DNA of 64,000 bases from positions 32,906-96,905 of the forward strand of contig NZ_MDZC01000021.1 of assembly GCF_001816165.1 (NCBI RefSeq), in the 5' to 3' direction. The DNA comes from Hymenobacter glacialis (GTDB lineage Bacteria > Bacteroidota > Bacteroidia > Cytophagales > Hymenobacteraceae). The notes beneath the pieces were generated by a model, which was given only the letters and a program-made list of their open reading frames with translations, was not told the origin of the DNA and did not search any database. Every line of letters begins with the position of its first letter. Within the stretch, counting starts at the first letter, position 1. This document shows, in pieces, positions 9,722-19,455 of this stretch. The translations under genes were made by a program, and so were the position numbers.

Positions 9722-10672
9722 TCAGTAGCCTTCTTCGCCCTCGGCCACGTTCACCAGGCGGTAGCGCACGGCAGACTTTTTGGGCATAATATCCAGCCCG
9801 ATGCGGTGGGCGTAGGCTTTGGTAAATGCCGCCCCGAAATAGAATATCATGGCCGAGTAAAACACAAAGAGCAGCACCAGCACCAGGCTCGACGCCGGGC
9901 CGTACACCGGCCCCAAATCCCGCGCCACCAGCAGCTGGCCCAGCACCACCTCGCCCAGGCTGATGAGTAGCGCCGTGAGGGCCGCCCCGCGCGTGACGGC
10001 CCGCCACGGCACCTTGGCCAGACTCAGCGTGCGAAACGTGACGCCAAACCACACCGCCAGAATGGCCCAGCCAACGATGGCGTTGATAACCCGAACCAGG
10101 TAATACACAAACGTGGCGTCGAAGTCCTGCACGGCGGTGGCAAACAGCCCCAGGGCCGCATCGGCGGCAAAGGCGAAGAGGGAGAGCAGTGCCGTAGCCA
10201 CCAGAATGCCGCCCGAGCGCAGCCGCTCTGCCAGCGCCTGCGATACCTTGCCGCTGCCGCGCCGCGGCCGGATTTGCCAGAGCTGGTTGAGGGAGTGCTG
10301 AATGACGGTGAACAGCGTGGTAGATACAAAAAGCAGAAACGCAAACCCCACCCATGTCACCAGGCGGCTGCGCTGCGGGTCGGCCACGTTCTGCACTATC
10401 TGGGCTACCAGCCCGGCTGCCGAGGCCCCCAGTAAATTCCCGAGTTTATCCAGCAGCATCACGCGCACCAACGACGCTGGGTAGAGCGAGCTAAGCACCT
10501 GGATGAGGATGATGAGGATGGGCGGCAGTGCAAACGACGTGAAAAACGCGGTGGCTGCACCCAGCCGGAGCGGGTCATTGGCGCCCAGCTCGCGGCTGGC
10601 GCGGTGCAGCAAAATGGGCAGCTCGCGCCACCAGGGTCCGGGCAACTCAGCGGGCGGGGTTACTTTTGTCAT
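9722..10672 (-). CDS. YihY/BrkB family inner-membrane protein
   Basis: A 316-residue protein with about six hydrophobic helices, for example FFTSFALPPILIILIQVL near residue 50, FAFLLFVSTTLFTVIQ, AILAVWFGVTFRTL and SLVLVLLFVFYSAMIFYFG. The last helix is followed by the family-typical GAAFTKAYAHRIG. These features match the YihY/virulence-factor BrkB family, once mis-annotated as RNase BN. The molecular function is not established. The ATG at 10672 is preferred to the TTG six bases upstream. It is divergent from the DUF2062 gene. Confidence 0.88.
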   Translation of the reverse strand: MTKVTPPAELPGPWWRELPILLHRASRELGANDPLRLGAATAFFTSFALPPILIILIQVLSSLYPASLVRVMLLDKLGNLLGASAAGLVAQIVQNVADPQRSRLVTWVGFAFLLFVSTTLFTVIQHSLNQLWQIRPRRGSGKVSQALAERLRSGGILVATALLSLFAFAADAALGLFATAVQDFDATFVYYLVRVINAIVGWAILAVWFGVTFRTLSLAKVPWRAVTRGAALTALLISLGEVVLGQLLVARDLGPVYGPASSLVLVLLFVFYSAMIFYFGAAFTKAYAHRIGLDIMPKKSAVRYRLVNVAEGEEGY

Positions 10673-10762
10673 CAGCAAGAAAAGCCGGAGCGGCTGCCAG
10701 TAGCGTTGTGCTGCAGGCGGGCCGCGTCCGGCGAAGATAGGGGCCCCGGCTCCGGCCCCCCA

Positions 10763-11308
10763 ATGCCCAGTTCCGCCATCCCACCCGTTTCAGAAAATCC
10801 GGAAGGAGCAGCACCCGCGCCGCCCGCCAGCTGGTGGCGCCGGCGCGTAGTGGCCCCGCTGCTGAATGTGCTGCGCCAAGGCCTCTCGCCCGAGCAGCTG
10901 GCCCTGACCGTGGCGCTGGGCGTGGTCATCGGGGCCATTCCGCTGATGGGGGCCATCACCACGGTGGCCACACTGGCCGCCCTGCGCCTGCGCCTCAACG
11001 TGGCCGCCCTGCAGCTCATCAGCCACCTCATGACGCCCCTGCAGCTGCTCATCATTATTCCGCTGCTGCGCCAGGGCGCCCGGCTAATGGGCAACACCCA
11101 GGAAAATGAGCTGACCCTGGAGCGCATCAGGTACCTTTTTGCCAACGACTGGCGCGGGGCCCTGCAGCTGCTGTGGCGCGCCGAAGTAGGGGCCATGGTT
11201 ATCTGGCTGCTCGGCTCAATTCCAGTGGTGGCCCTGCTGTATTTCGCGCTGCGCCCGGTATTTCGACGGATGGCCAAACGCAGGGCTTTGCGCCAGCAAA
11301 GCCAATAG
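10763..11308 (+). CDS. DUF2062 domain membrane protein
   Basis: A 181-residue protein. After a Pro/Ala-rich cytoplasmic start, the motif LRQGLSPEQLALTVALGVVI introduces a membrane domain with AIPLMGAITTVATLAALRL and LISHLMTPLQLLIIIPL. These are the marks of the DUF2062 family, small integral membrane proteins often found next to glycosyltransferases. A final helix (AMVIWLLGSIPVVALLYFAL) leads into a basic tail. The start at 10763 avoids reading back into the neighbouring BrkB-like gene. The biochemical role is unknown. Confidence 0.82.
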   Translation: MPSSAIPPVSENPEGAAPAPPASWWRRRVVAPLLNVLRQGLSPEQLALTVALGVVIGAIPLMGAITTVATLAALRLRLNVAALQLISHLMTPLQLLIIIPLLRQGARLMGNTQENELTLERIRYLFANDWRGALQLLWRAEVGAMVIWLLGSIPVVALLYFALRPVFRRMAKRRALRQQSQ

Positions 11309-11348
11309 CCAAAAATGTGGAACGGCTGGCCGAAGAAAATACGGCGGC

Positions 11349-11876
11349 TTAAAGCGCCAGCAGCGCCTCCGCCTGCTCGCGCAGCAACAGCTGCGAAAGG
11401 TCGTGGTTGAGCCCGTCTTCTGCATTCAAGTCATGGTCGATGAAGGGCAGGCGCACGCGCTGGGGCAGCACAGTGGTACCCAGGTACATCAGAATATCAG
11501 TGAGGTGCGTCATAGCGAGCAGGCCACCCTGGCTGCCGCTGCTCAGGCCTATCAGGGCCGCTTTTTTGCCCCTGATTCCGCCGGGATACGGCAGGCCGTC
11601 AATAAACGACTTAAGCACACCGGGGAAGGACGCGTTGTATTCGGGGGTGATGATAACCAGTTTGTCGCTGGCATCAAGCAGGCTTGCTAGTTTATTGAAC
11701 ACCGGGTTGGTGCCGGCGTTATCGTAAAGGGCCGACGAAGTAAAGTCAGCCGGCAACTCGGCCAGGTCTACAATCTGGCTTTCGGCGCCCAGGGTGGTTA
11801 GCAGGCTGGTGTAATAAGTGGCAACGCGCCGGGCGCGGGAATTGGGCCGGTTAGTGCCAACGAGGAGGGTTATCAA
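11349..11876 (-). CDS. NAD(P)H-dependent FMN reductase family protein
   Basis: A 175-residue flavodoxin-fold protein. The N-terminal strand and phosphate loop read LLVGTNRPNSRARRVA. The mid-protein motif IITPEYNASFPGVLKSFIDG is diagnostic of the NADPH-dependent FMN reductase/chromate reductase (ChrR, SsuE-like) family. A third FMN-contacting loop is LIGLSSGSQGG. These enzymes reduce free flavin, quinones or metal ions in the cytoplasm, and the physiological electron acceptor cannot be read from the sequence. The gene converges with the DUF2062 gene across only 40 bp. Confidence 0.88.
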   Translation of the reverse strand: MITLLVGTNRPNSRARRVATYYTSLLTTLGAESQIVDLAELPADFTSSALYDNAGTNPVFNKLASLLDASDKLVIITPEYNASFPGVLKSFIDGLPYPGGIRGKKAALIGLSSGSQGGLLAMTHLTDILMYLGTTVLPQRVRLPFIDHDLNAEDGLNHDLSQLLLREQAEALLAL

Positions 11877-12234
11877 AACAGAGCAATAATTGTAAGAAGC
11901 AAGCAGACAACAGCCAACAACGGGTGAGGTTTACGGGCCAGCCGCCAAAAGGGCTATTTCATGGCCACCTCGGCGAACTCAAGGCGGGCCGCCACCCCCG
12001 CCACATTGAGCAAAATGATGGCGTGGAGTAGCGGCAAGCATGTGGGAAGGGGAGGCCCAGGGGAACGTACGGTACCCAAACCCGGCACCACACCGGCCTT
12101 GCCAACGTCACCCGTTTCGGAGCGTCGCGCAACAAGCCCAGCCTGGCCCTGGGTATTGGCCAACGCCGGTACGATGGAACAAAAAAAGCGCGACGGAGAA
12201 CCGTCGCGCTTTCTGGTAGCCGAATGCCGGGGTT
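11877..12234. other. Intergenic stretch without a convincing gene
   Basis: This 358-bp gap between the FMN reductase start and the sdhB stop holds the sdh terminator at its left-hand side of sdhB. Only short open frames are present (for example 11954-12163 on the minus strand), with no recognisable domain. One frame near 12080-12180 on the plus strand reads like a fragment of a protein (HHTGLANVTRFGASRNKPSL) but has no start and no continuation. It may be the remains of a decayed gene. Confidence 0.5.
12180..12212 (-). terminator. Terminator of the sdhCAB operon
   Basis: The stem AGCGCGACGG / CCGTCGCGCT (12187-12196 and 12201-12210) has a 4-nt loop. It is followed, in the minus direction, by a run of seven T. 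It lies 23 bp downstream of the sdhB stop. Confidence 0.9.
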
Positions 12235-13020
12235 TTACGCCAGGTTATTCGATGTAGCCTTGGCCGAAATGTACTCCCGGTTCAGGATGGCAATGTTTTC
12301 CAGCGAAATGCCCACGGGGCATTCGGCAGCGCAGGAGCCAATGTTGGAGCAGGCGCCAAAGCCTTCCTTGTCCATCTGCTCAATCATGTTCTCTACCCGG
12401 GTTTTGCGCTCGGGCTTGCCCTGCGGCAACAGCGCCAGCTGCGACACCTTGGCCGAAACGAAGAGCATGGCCGATGCATTCTTGCAGGCTGCCACGCAGG
12501 CCCCGCAGCCAATGCAGGTAGCGGCTTCGAAAGCGCGGTCTGCAATGTCTTTGGGAATGGCAATTTCGTTGCCGTCGGGCACACCGCCGGTGTTCACGCT
12601 CACGTAGCCACCGGCCTGAATGATGCGGTCAAACGCCGAGCGGTCCACGCTCAGGTCCTTGTTTACCGGGAAAGCATTGGCACGCCAAGGCTCGATGGTG
12701 ATGGTGTCGCCATCCGAGAACTTGCGCATGTGCAGCTGGCAGGTGGTGGTGCCCTTCTCAGGACCATGGCTGCGCCCGTTAATGAACAAGTCGCACGAGC
12801 CACAGATGCCCTCGCGGCAGTCGTGGTCGAAAGCCACCGGGTCTGTACCAGCGTGCAGCAGGTCTTCGTTCAGCACGTCGAGCATTTCCAGGAAGGACAT
12901 TTCGGGCGAAATGTCCTTCACCTTATACTCCACCATTTTTCCTTCGGTGGAGCGGTTAGGCTGCCGCCACACGTTCAGGGTCAGGTTCATCGGTTTGGCG
13001 TTGGGATTGGAGCCGGCCAT
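12235..13020 (-). CDS. sdhB: Succinate dehydrogenase/fumarate reductase iron-sulfur subunit
   Basis: A 261-residue subunit that carries electrons between the flavoprotein and the membrane quinone site. The [2Fe-2S] site is CREGICGSC plus a distal Cys in GTTTCQ. The other two clusters are bound by [13 protein letters not shown] and [12 protein letters not shown]. This spacing matches the Bacteroidota/epsilon-type SdhB (FrdB) group. It is the last gene of sdhC-sdhA-sdhB. It is separated from sdhA by 128 bp that contain a palindromic repeat, and a strong terminator follows. Confidence 0.96.
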   Translation of the reverse strand: MAGSNPNAKPMNLTLNVWRQPNRSTEGKMVEYKVKDISPEMSFLEMLDVLNEDLLHAGTDPVAFDHDCREGICGSCDLFINGRSHGPEKGTTTCQLHMRKFSDGDTITIEPWRANAFPVNKDLSVDRSAFDRIIQAGGYVSVNTGGVPDGNEIAIPKDIADRAFEAATCIGCGACVAACKNASAMLFVSAKVSQLALLPQGKPERKTRVENMIEQMDKEGFGACSNIGSCAAECPVGISLENIAILNREYISAKATSNNLA

Positions 13021-13037
13021 ATTTTTATTTCTCGTTT

Positions 13038-13139
13038 GTCATCCTGAGCGCAGCGAAGGACCTTATCACGCTAGGGCTCGGTGGGTTTAAAACTAACTGG
13101 CGCGAGCGTGATAAGATGCTTCGCTGCACTCAGCATGAC
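13038..13139. repeat. REP-like palindromic element, copy B, inside the sdh operon
   Basis: It starts GTCATCCTGAGCGCAGCGAAGGA and ends GATGCTTCGCTGCACTCAGCATGAC as an imperfect palindrome. Inner arms CTTATCACGC and GCGTGATAAG pair around a 28-nt loop. It occupies nearly all of the sdhA-sdhB gap. Confidence 0.9.
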
Positions 13140-13148
13140 AGGTGATTC

Positions 13149-15083
<1,935 letters not shown>

Positions 15084-15185
15084 AAAGTAACGGAGTGATG
15101 GAGTGACTAGTGACCTATAGAACAACCGAGGGCCGCTGGTGTTGCCGCCCGGGCAATTATTCTACGGCGCGTAATCCAAACAATT

Positions 15186-15941
15186 TTAGAAGGCCGAAGC
15201 CACGGATTGGATGAACGCCGGAGCGTTCGAAACCACGTCGCCCCGCTCGTTGGTGAACAGGAAGAAGTACAGGGGCATGGAGGCGAAGCCCGCCGATACC
15301 ACCACGGCGAAGACGTAGCCAGCGTACTTAATGAGCGGCATGTACTTGCGGTGGTTCAGGCCCAGGGTTTGGAAACCCGAGCGGAAGCCGTGCCACAGGT
15401 GGTAGCCCAGGCTGATTTGGGCAGCTACGTAGAGCAGCACGTACCACCAGATGTGGAACGACGACACCACGGCCAGGTACAGGTTGTCGTAGTCGGCCGT
15501 TTCCAGGTCGACCCCGCCCATCTTGGGAAGGTCGCCGGCAAAGCGGGCACGCCAGAAGAAGTTGTAGAGGTGGACAATCAGGAAAATCAGGATGATGGTG
15601 CCCAGGATGCCCATGTTGCGGGACGTCCACTCGCTGTTCTGCTCGGCTTTCCATTGCGCGTAGCCGTGGCCGCGGGCGGCCTTGTTGCGGCGCGTGAGAG
15701 CAAACGCCTCGTAAATGTGAAAGCCGAAGCCCAGTACCAGCACCCACTCAATGGTGCGGATAATGGGGTTGGTGCCCATGAAATGCGAGTACGCATTGAA
15801 GGCCGCGCCACCGTCGTGCTTGAATAACTGCAGGTTGCCGACCAGGTGAATTACCAGGAACGAGCACAGAAACAGGCCCGTAACGGACATTATTATCTTC
15901 CGGCCGATGCTGCTGGTTAAAGTTTTTGTTATCCAACTCAT
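15186..15941 (-). CDS. sdhC: Succinate dehydrogenase cytochrome b subunit, single-polypeptide type
   Basis: A 251-residue membrane anchor with five hydrophobic helices: SVTGLFLCSFLVIHLVG, WVLVLGFGFHIYEAF, ILIFLIVHLYNFFW, IWWYVLLYVAAQISLG and YVFAVVVSAGFASM. His residues in helices 1, 2, 3 and 4 (VIHLVG, FHIYEA, VHLYNF, LGYHLWHGF) fit a two-haem b type anchor. One long SdhC without a separate SdhD is typical of Bacteroidota. The start at 15941 gives MSWITKTLTSSIGRK, a good cytoplasmic N-terminus. A TAnnTTTG promoter lies 45 bp upstream, and this is the first gene of the operon. Confidence 0.95.
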   Translation of the reverse strand: MSWITKTLTSSIGRKIIMSVTGLFLCSFLVIHLVGNLQLFKHDGGAAFNAYSHFMGTNPIIRTIEWVLVLGFGFHIYEAFALTRRNKAARGHGYAQWKAEQNSEWTSRNMGILGTIILIFLIVHLYNFFWRARFAGDLPKMGGVDLETADYDNLYLAVVSSFHIWWYVLLYVAAQISLGYHLWHGFRSGFQTLGLNHRKYMPLIKYAGYVFAVVVSAGFASMPLYFFLFTNERGDVVSNAPAFIQSVASAF

Positions 15942-15985
15942 AAAGTAGCCAAACTGGGGAAGTGAAGAGGTATGTTTATAGAGCC

Positions 15986-16016
15986 CAAAGGTAGGCCCCA
16001 CCCGCTAACGGAACAA
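15986..16016 (-). promoter_or_regulatory. Bacteroidota-type promoter for sdhCAB
   Basis: On the minus strand, TTG (16016-16014) is followed after 20 nt by TACCTTTG (15993-15986). This fits the Bacteroidota consensus of TTTG/TTG, about 20 nt, then TAnnTTTG. The site is 45 bp before the sdhC start. Confidence 0.6.
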
Positions 16017-16225
16017 TGCACGGACCTTATTCATGCCCGTAAGCACTGCGGGGGAGGGCATTGGGCGGCAAGGTGAATCTATCCGCCGCGCGCATCGTTT
16101 ACACGCAGGGCGACTTTGTACACAAAATAACCCTCCGGGGCAGCTCAATGTTAGCCTGTTAGCATTTTTTTTGGCTGGTGCCGACCGGTGCCCAACCGTC
16201 CATCCGTTCTCGTTATTGTTTCTGT

Positions 16226-19183
16226 ATGGTACAGTCTACACTATTTCGGGTCAGTGGCATGGTGCGGGGGGCGCTGTTGCTGGTGCTGCTCGCGGCGGCT
16301 ATGACAGTGGCCCCCACCTCGGCCTGGGCCACGCACATCCGGGCCGGCGACATTCGGGTGAAGCCCGACACGACGCTGCCGGTGAGTGGCCGCAACCCAC
16401 GCCGGGTGTTTTTCAAGCTCACGCTTTATACCGACAACAGCTCGTCGGTGCTGGCTGATTTTGCCACCGTGTTTTTTGGCGATGGGGTGTCGAGCTGCAA
16501 GGACGGAGCACCGCGCCAGGGCGGACGCCGGCCCATTCCGGGCAACACCGACACCAGCGTCAACGTCTACTATTTCGAGCACACGTACCCCTCCGCCGGC
16601 CAGTTCACGGTAAGCTACATCGGTGAAAACCGCAACGATGCGCTGAACATGGACCGGCCACTGGCCCAGACGTTCTACATCAGCACCACCTTTACCCTGG
16701 ACCCGTCGCTGGGCGGCAACAGCTCGCCCATTCTCACGGCGCCCGCAGTGGACAAGGCCGGCGTGCGGCAGGTGTTTTTGCACAACCCCGCTGCTTTTGA
16801 TGCCGATGGCGACTCGCTGGCTTTCCGGCTGCGCACCAGCCAGCAGGTAGCGGCCGGCATCGACGGCTCGGTGGGCCCGCCCTGTGCCGGTGGCACCGGC
16901 AACAACCTGCCCGTGCCCCAGACGGTGACCAACTTTCGCTACCCCAACGACCCGCTGATTACGGGTAGCGCCAACCCGCCGGTGCAGGTGGCTTACGAGG
17001 GGCCGCCCCGCGGCATTCCCGATGCGCCGGCCATCTTCGAGCAGGACGTGCACACCGGGCAAATCACCTGGAACGCGCCGGTGGCTGTGGGCTTCTACAA
17101 CGTGGCCATGGTGGTGGAGGAGTGGCGGCGCACGCCCGCTGGCCGCCGCAAAATAGGGGAGGTGATTCGCGACATGCAGATTATTGTCTCGGCCACCAAC
17201 AACCTGCGCCCCACCATCACCATTCCGGAGGACATCTGCGTGATTGCGGGCGAAACCGTGACGGGACTGGTAACGGCCGTGGACGGCGTGTCGGCCACCA
17301 GCCCGCAGACGGCGGTTGACCTGTTTGCGTATTCCGGAATAATTCCGCCCGCCACGTTTACCCAAACGGCCAAGGGCCCGCCCACGGCGCGGGGCACGTT
17401 TGTGTGGCAAACGCAGTGCAACAACGTGGCCCGCCTGCCTTATCTGGTCGTGTTTAAGGCCCAGGATACTCCTTCGCCCATCACGGCGGCCAACCCGCCA
17501 CTAATTGACGAGAAAACCTGGCGCATTACCGTCATAGGGCCTGCACCGCAGAACCTGCGTGCCACCAGCATCATCGGCACCTCCGCTACCGACCCTAACC
17601 GCGTGCGGCTGGATTGGAACCTGTACCAGTGCGCAAACGCGTCGCGCATTCTTATATACCGCAAGGTCAACCCGTCGGGCTTTGTGCCGGGGCCCTGCGA
17701 AACGGGTATTCCGGCTTCGGCGGGCTACACCTTTGTGGCTTCGGTGCCGGCTTCGGCTACCACGTTCACCGACAGCAACACCAGCGCCGGCGGCCAGAAC
17801 CTGGGCCTAGAGCGCGGCCAGAACTACTGCTACCGCATTTACGCTGATTTTCCGGGGCCCGCGTTCGGGGCCAGCATTGCCTCGGCGGAGGCGTGCGCAG
17901 CTTTCCCCGGCGCGCCTACCCGCCTGGTGAAAGTGGACGTGGAAAATACCGGCACGACCACCGGCCAGATTGAGGTGTGCTGGACGCGCCCCAAAGCCAT
18001 TGGCGGCGACGGCGTGCCCAGCTACGTGCTGTCGCGCGGGGTGGGCCTGGCGCCCATTGCCTTCACCACCATTGCCACCATCACCACGCTGGCCGACACC
18101 TGCTTCACCGACACGGGCATCAACACCCAGGACCTGCAGTACACTTATAGGATAGAGTTTGTGCGCACCTTTCCCGCTGGCAGCAACCAGCCGCCCGTGC
18201 GTGAAACGGCTCCCACGGCCAGTAGCATCCGGACCACGGCCGTGCCCGCCAATGCTGCTGCCACCGCCGTAACCGTGCGCTGGACCTACAACGTGCCCTG
18301 GGACAACACAACCCGGCCGGCCGTAATATTCCGCCGCACCGGCAACACGGGGCCCTACGTGCGCCTCAACACGGCCCCCACCGGCGCCACCGGCGGCACC
18401 TACCTCGACAACGACCCCGCCCTGGTGAAGGGCCAGACCTACTGCTACTACGTGCAGACCGATGGCCTCTACCCCGGCGTGCCGTACCTCAATTCGCTGC
18501 TGAACCGCAGCCAGGAGCAGTGCCTAGTGCTCACCAGCCCGCCCTGCATTCCGGTGCTGAGCCTAGCGCCCACCAACTGCGACAGCCTGGCGGCGCTGCC
18601 CGAGTTCCCGGGCCTAAACCAGCGCTACGCCAACCGTTTGAGCTGGCGGGTGGGCGCCCTGCCTGCGGGTTGCGATGCAAATATTGCCAGCTACCGCGTG
18701 TACTACCGGCCCACGGCCACCGGCGCCTTTGCCCTTATCGGCACCACGCCGCTCACTTCGTTTACCCACAACGACCTGGAGTTTTCGGGCGGGTGCTACG
18801 CCGTGCAGGCCGTGGCCCCGAGTGGGGCGGTGAGCGATACGAGCAACGTGGCGTGCCAGGACAACTGCGTATTCTTCGTGCTGCCCAACATCTTCACGCC
18901 CACCGGCGACGGGGTCAACGACGTGTTCCGGCCCAAGAACAGCAGCCCGGTGCGGCGCATCCGCTTCCAGGCCTTCAACCGCTGGGGCGTGAAGGTTTTC
19001 GAGAACGTGACCACCTCCGCCGACCGCGTCCTCATCAACTGGAGCGGGGGCGGGCCGGTGGCCGAAGCCAGCAGCGGCAACAAGGTGGTTGATGGCATTT
19101 ACTATTACCTGGCCGAGGTGGAGTTTGCCGACTTTGCCAACACCAAGCGCACTTACAAGGGCTGGGTAGAAATTGTGCGCTAA
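16226..19183 (+). CDS. Giant secreted protein with gliding-motility-associated C-terminal domain, paralog 1
   Basis: A 985-residue exported protein. The signal peptide ends near AWATHIRAGDI. The N-terminal half has beta-sandwich regions: a PKD-like FEHTYPSAGQFTVSYIGENR near residue 115, and DADGDSLAFRL. From about residue 445 there are fibronectin type III-like modules (NLRATSIIGTSATDPNRVRLDW and similar). The last 90 residues are the CHU_C/TIGR04131 sorting domain: LPNIFTPTGDGVNDVFRP, QAFNRWGVKVFEN, YYYLAEVEF, TYKGWVEIVR. This is a type B T9SS signal, so the protein should be exported by the T9SS. The next gene is a paralog of the same design. The exact role (adhesin, motility or matrix) is unknown. 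Confidence 0.88.
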   Translation: MVQSTLFRVSGMVRGALLLVLLAAAMTVAPTSAWATHIRAGDIRVKPDTTLPVSGRNPRRVFFKLTLYTDNSSSVLADFATVFFGDGVSSCKDGAPRQGGRRPIPGNTDTSVNVYYFEHTYPSAGQFTVSYIGENRNDALNMDRPLAQTFYISTTFTLDPSLGGNSSPILTAPAVDKAGVRQVFLHNPAAFDADGDSLAFRLRTSQQVAAGIDGSVGPPCAGGTGNNLPVPQTVTNFRYPNDPLITGSANPPVQVAYEGPPRGIPDAPAIFEQDVHTGQITWNAPVAVGFYNVAMVVEEWRRTPAGRRKIGEVIRDMQIIVSATNNLRPTITIPEDICVIAGETVTGLVTAVDGVSATSPQTAVDLFAYSGIIPPATFTQTAKGPPTARGTFVWQTQCNNVARLPYLVVFKAQDTPSPITAANPPLIDEKTWRITVIGPAPQNLRATSIIGTSATDPNRVRLDWNLYQCANASRILIYRKVNPSGFVPGPCETGIPASAGYTFVASVPASATTFTDSNTSAGGQNLGLERGQNYCYRIYADFPGPAFGASIASAEACAAFPGAPTRLVKVDVENTGTTTGQIEVCWTRPKAIGGDGVPSYVLSRGVGLAPIAFTTIATITTLADTCFTDTGINTQDLQYTYRIEFVRTFPAGSNQPPVRETAPTASSIRTTAVPANAAATAVTVRWTYNVPWDNTTRPAVIFRRTGNTGPYVRLNTAPTGATGGTYLDNDPALVKGQTYCYYVQTDGLYPGVPYLNSLLNRSQEQCLVLTSPPCIPVLSLAPTNCDSLAALPEFPGLNQRYANRLSWRVGALPAGCDANIASYRVYYRPTATGAFALIGTTPLTSFTHNDLEFSGGCYAVQAVAPSGAVSDTSNVACQDNCVFFVLPNIFTPTGDGVNDVFRPKNSSPVRRIRFQAFNRWGVKVFENVTTSADRVLINWSGGGPVAEASSGNKVVDGIYYYLAEVEFADFANTKRTYKGWVEIVR

Positions 19184-19209
19184 CGCCCCGTCTTTTGTTA
19201 GCTATTGGC

Positions 19210-19245
19210 AAGGGTGCTCCGTATAGGGAGCACCCTTTTATTTTA
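19210..19245 (+). terminator. Terminator after CHU_C paralog 1
   Basis: The stem AAGGGTGCTCC / GGAGCACCCTT (19210-19220 and 19227-19237) has a 6-nt loop and is followed by a T-rich tail, 27 bp after the stop codon. Confidence 0.88.
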
Positions 19246-19455
19246 ATCTGTTGACTGGTAAGGCGAAGAAATTCAGGACGAATACTGGTGCAATCTTTCG
19301 GGTGGCGCGTGGGGTTGTGCGGTACAGGCACGCATTCTCGTTTACCTTCAAACTTTCTTGGGGCTGCGGCTGCCTTTTCGCCGCCCAGCCGGTTATCAGC
19401 TGGCGAGGTGAGGCCGCTGGTTTTGGTGCTTAATTTTCTACGCTACCCCTTTAGT

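Noticed and set aside
8669..9970. 433-residue open frame on the plus strand opposite the helicase
   Set aside because: It passes through the 37-bp palindrome and has a His/Gln/Gly-rich shadow composition.
11954..12163. 69-residue open frame in the gap before sdhB
   Set aside because: No start context, domain or sensible composition; probably chance or a decayed remnant.
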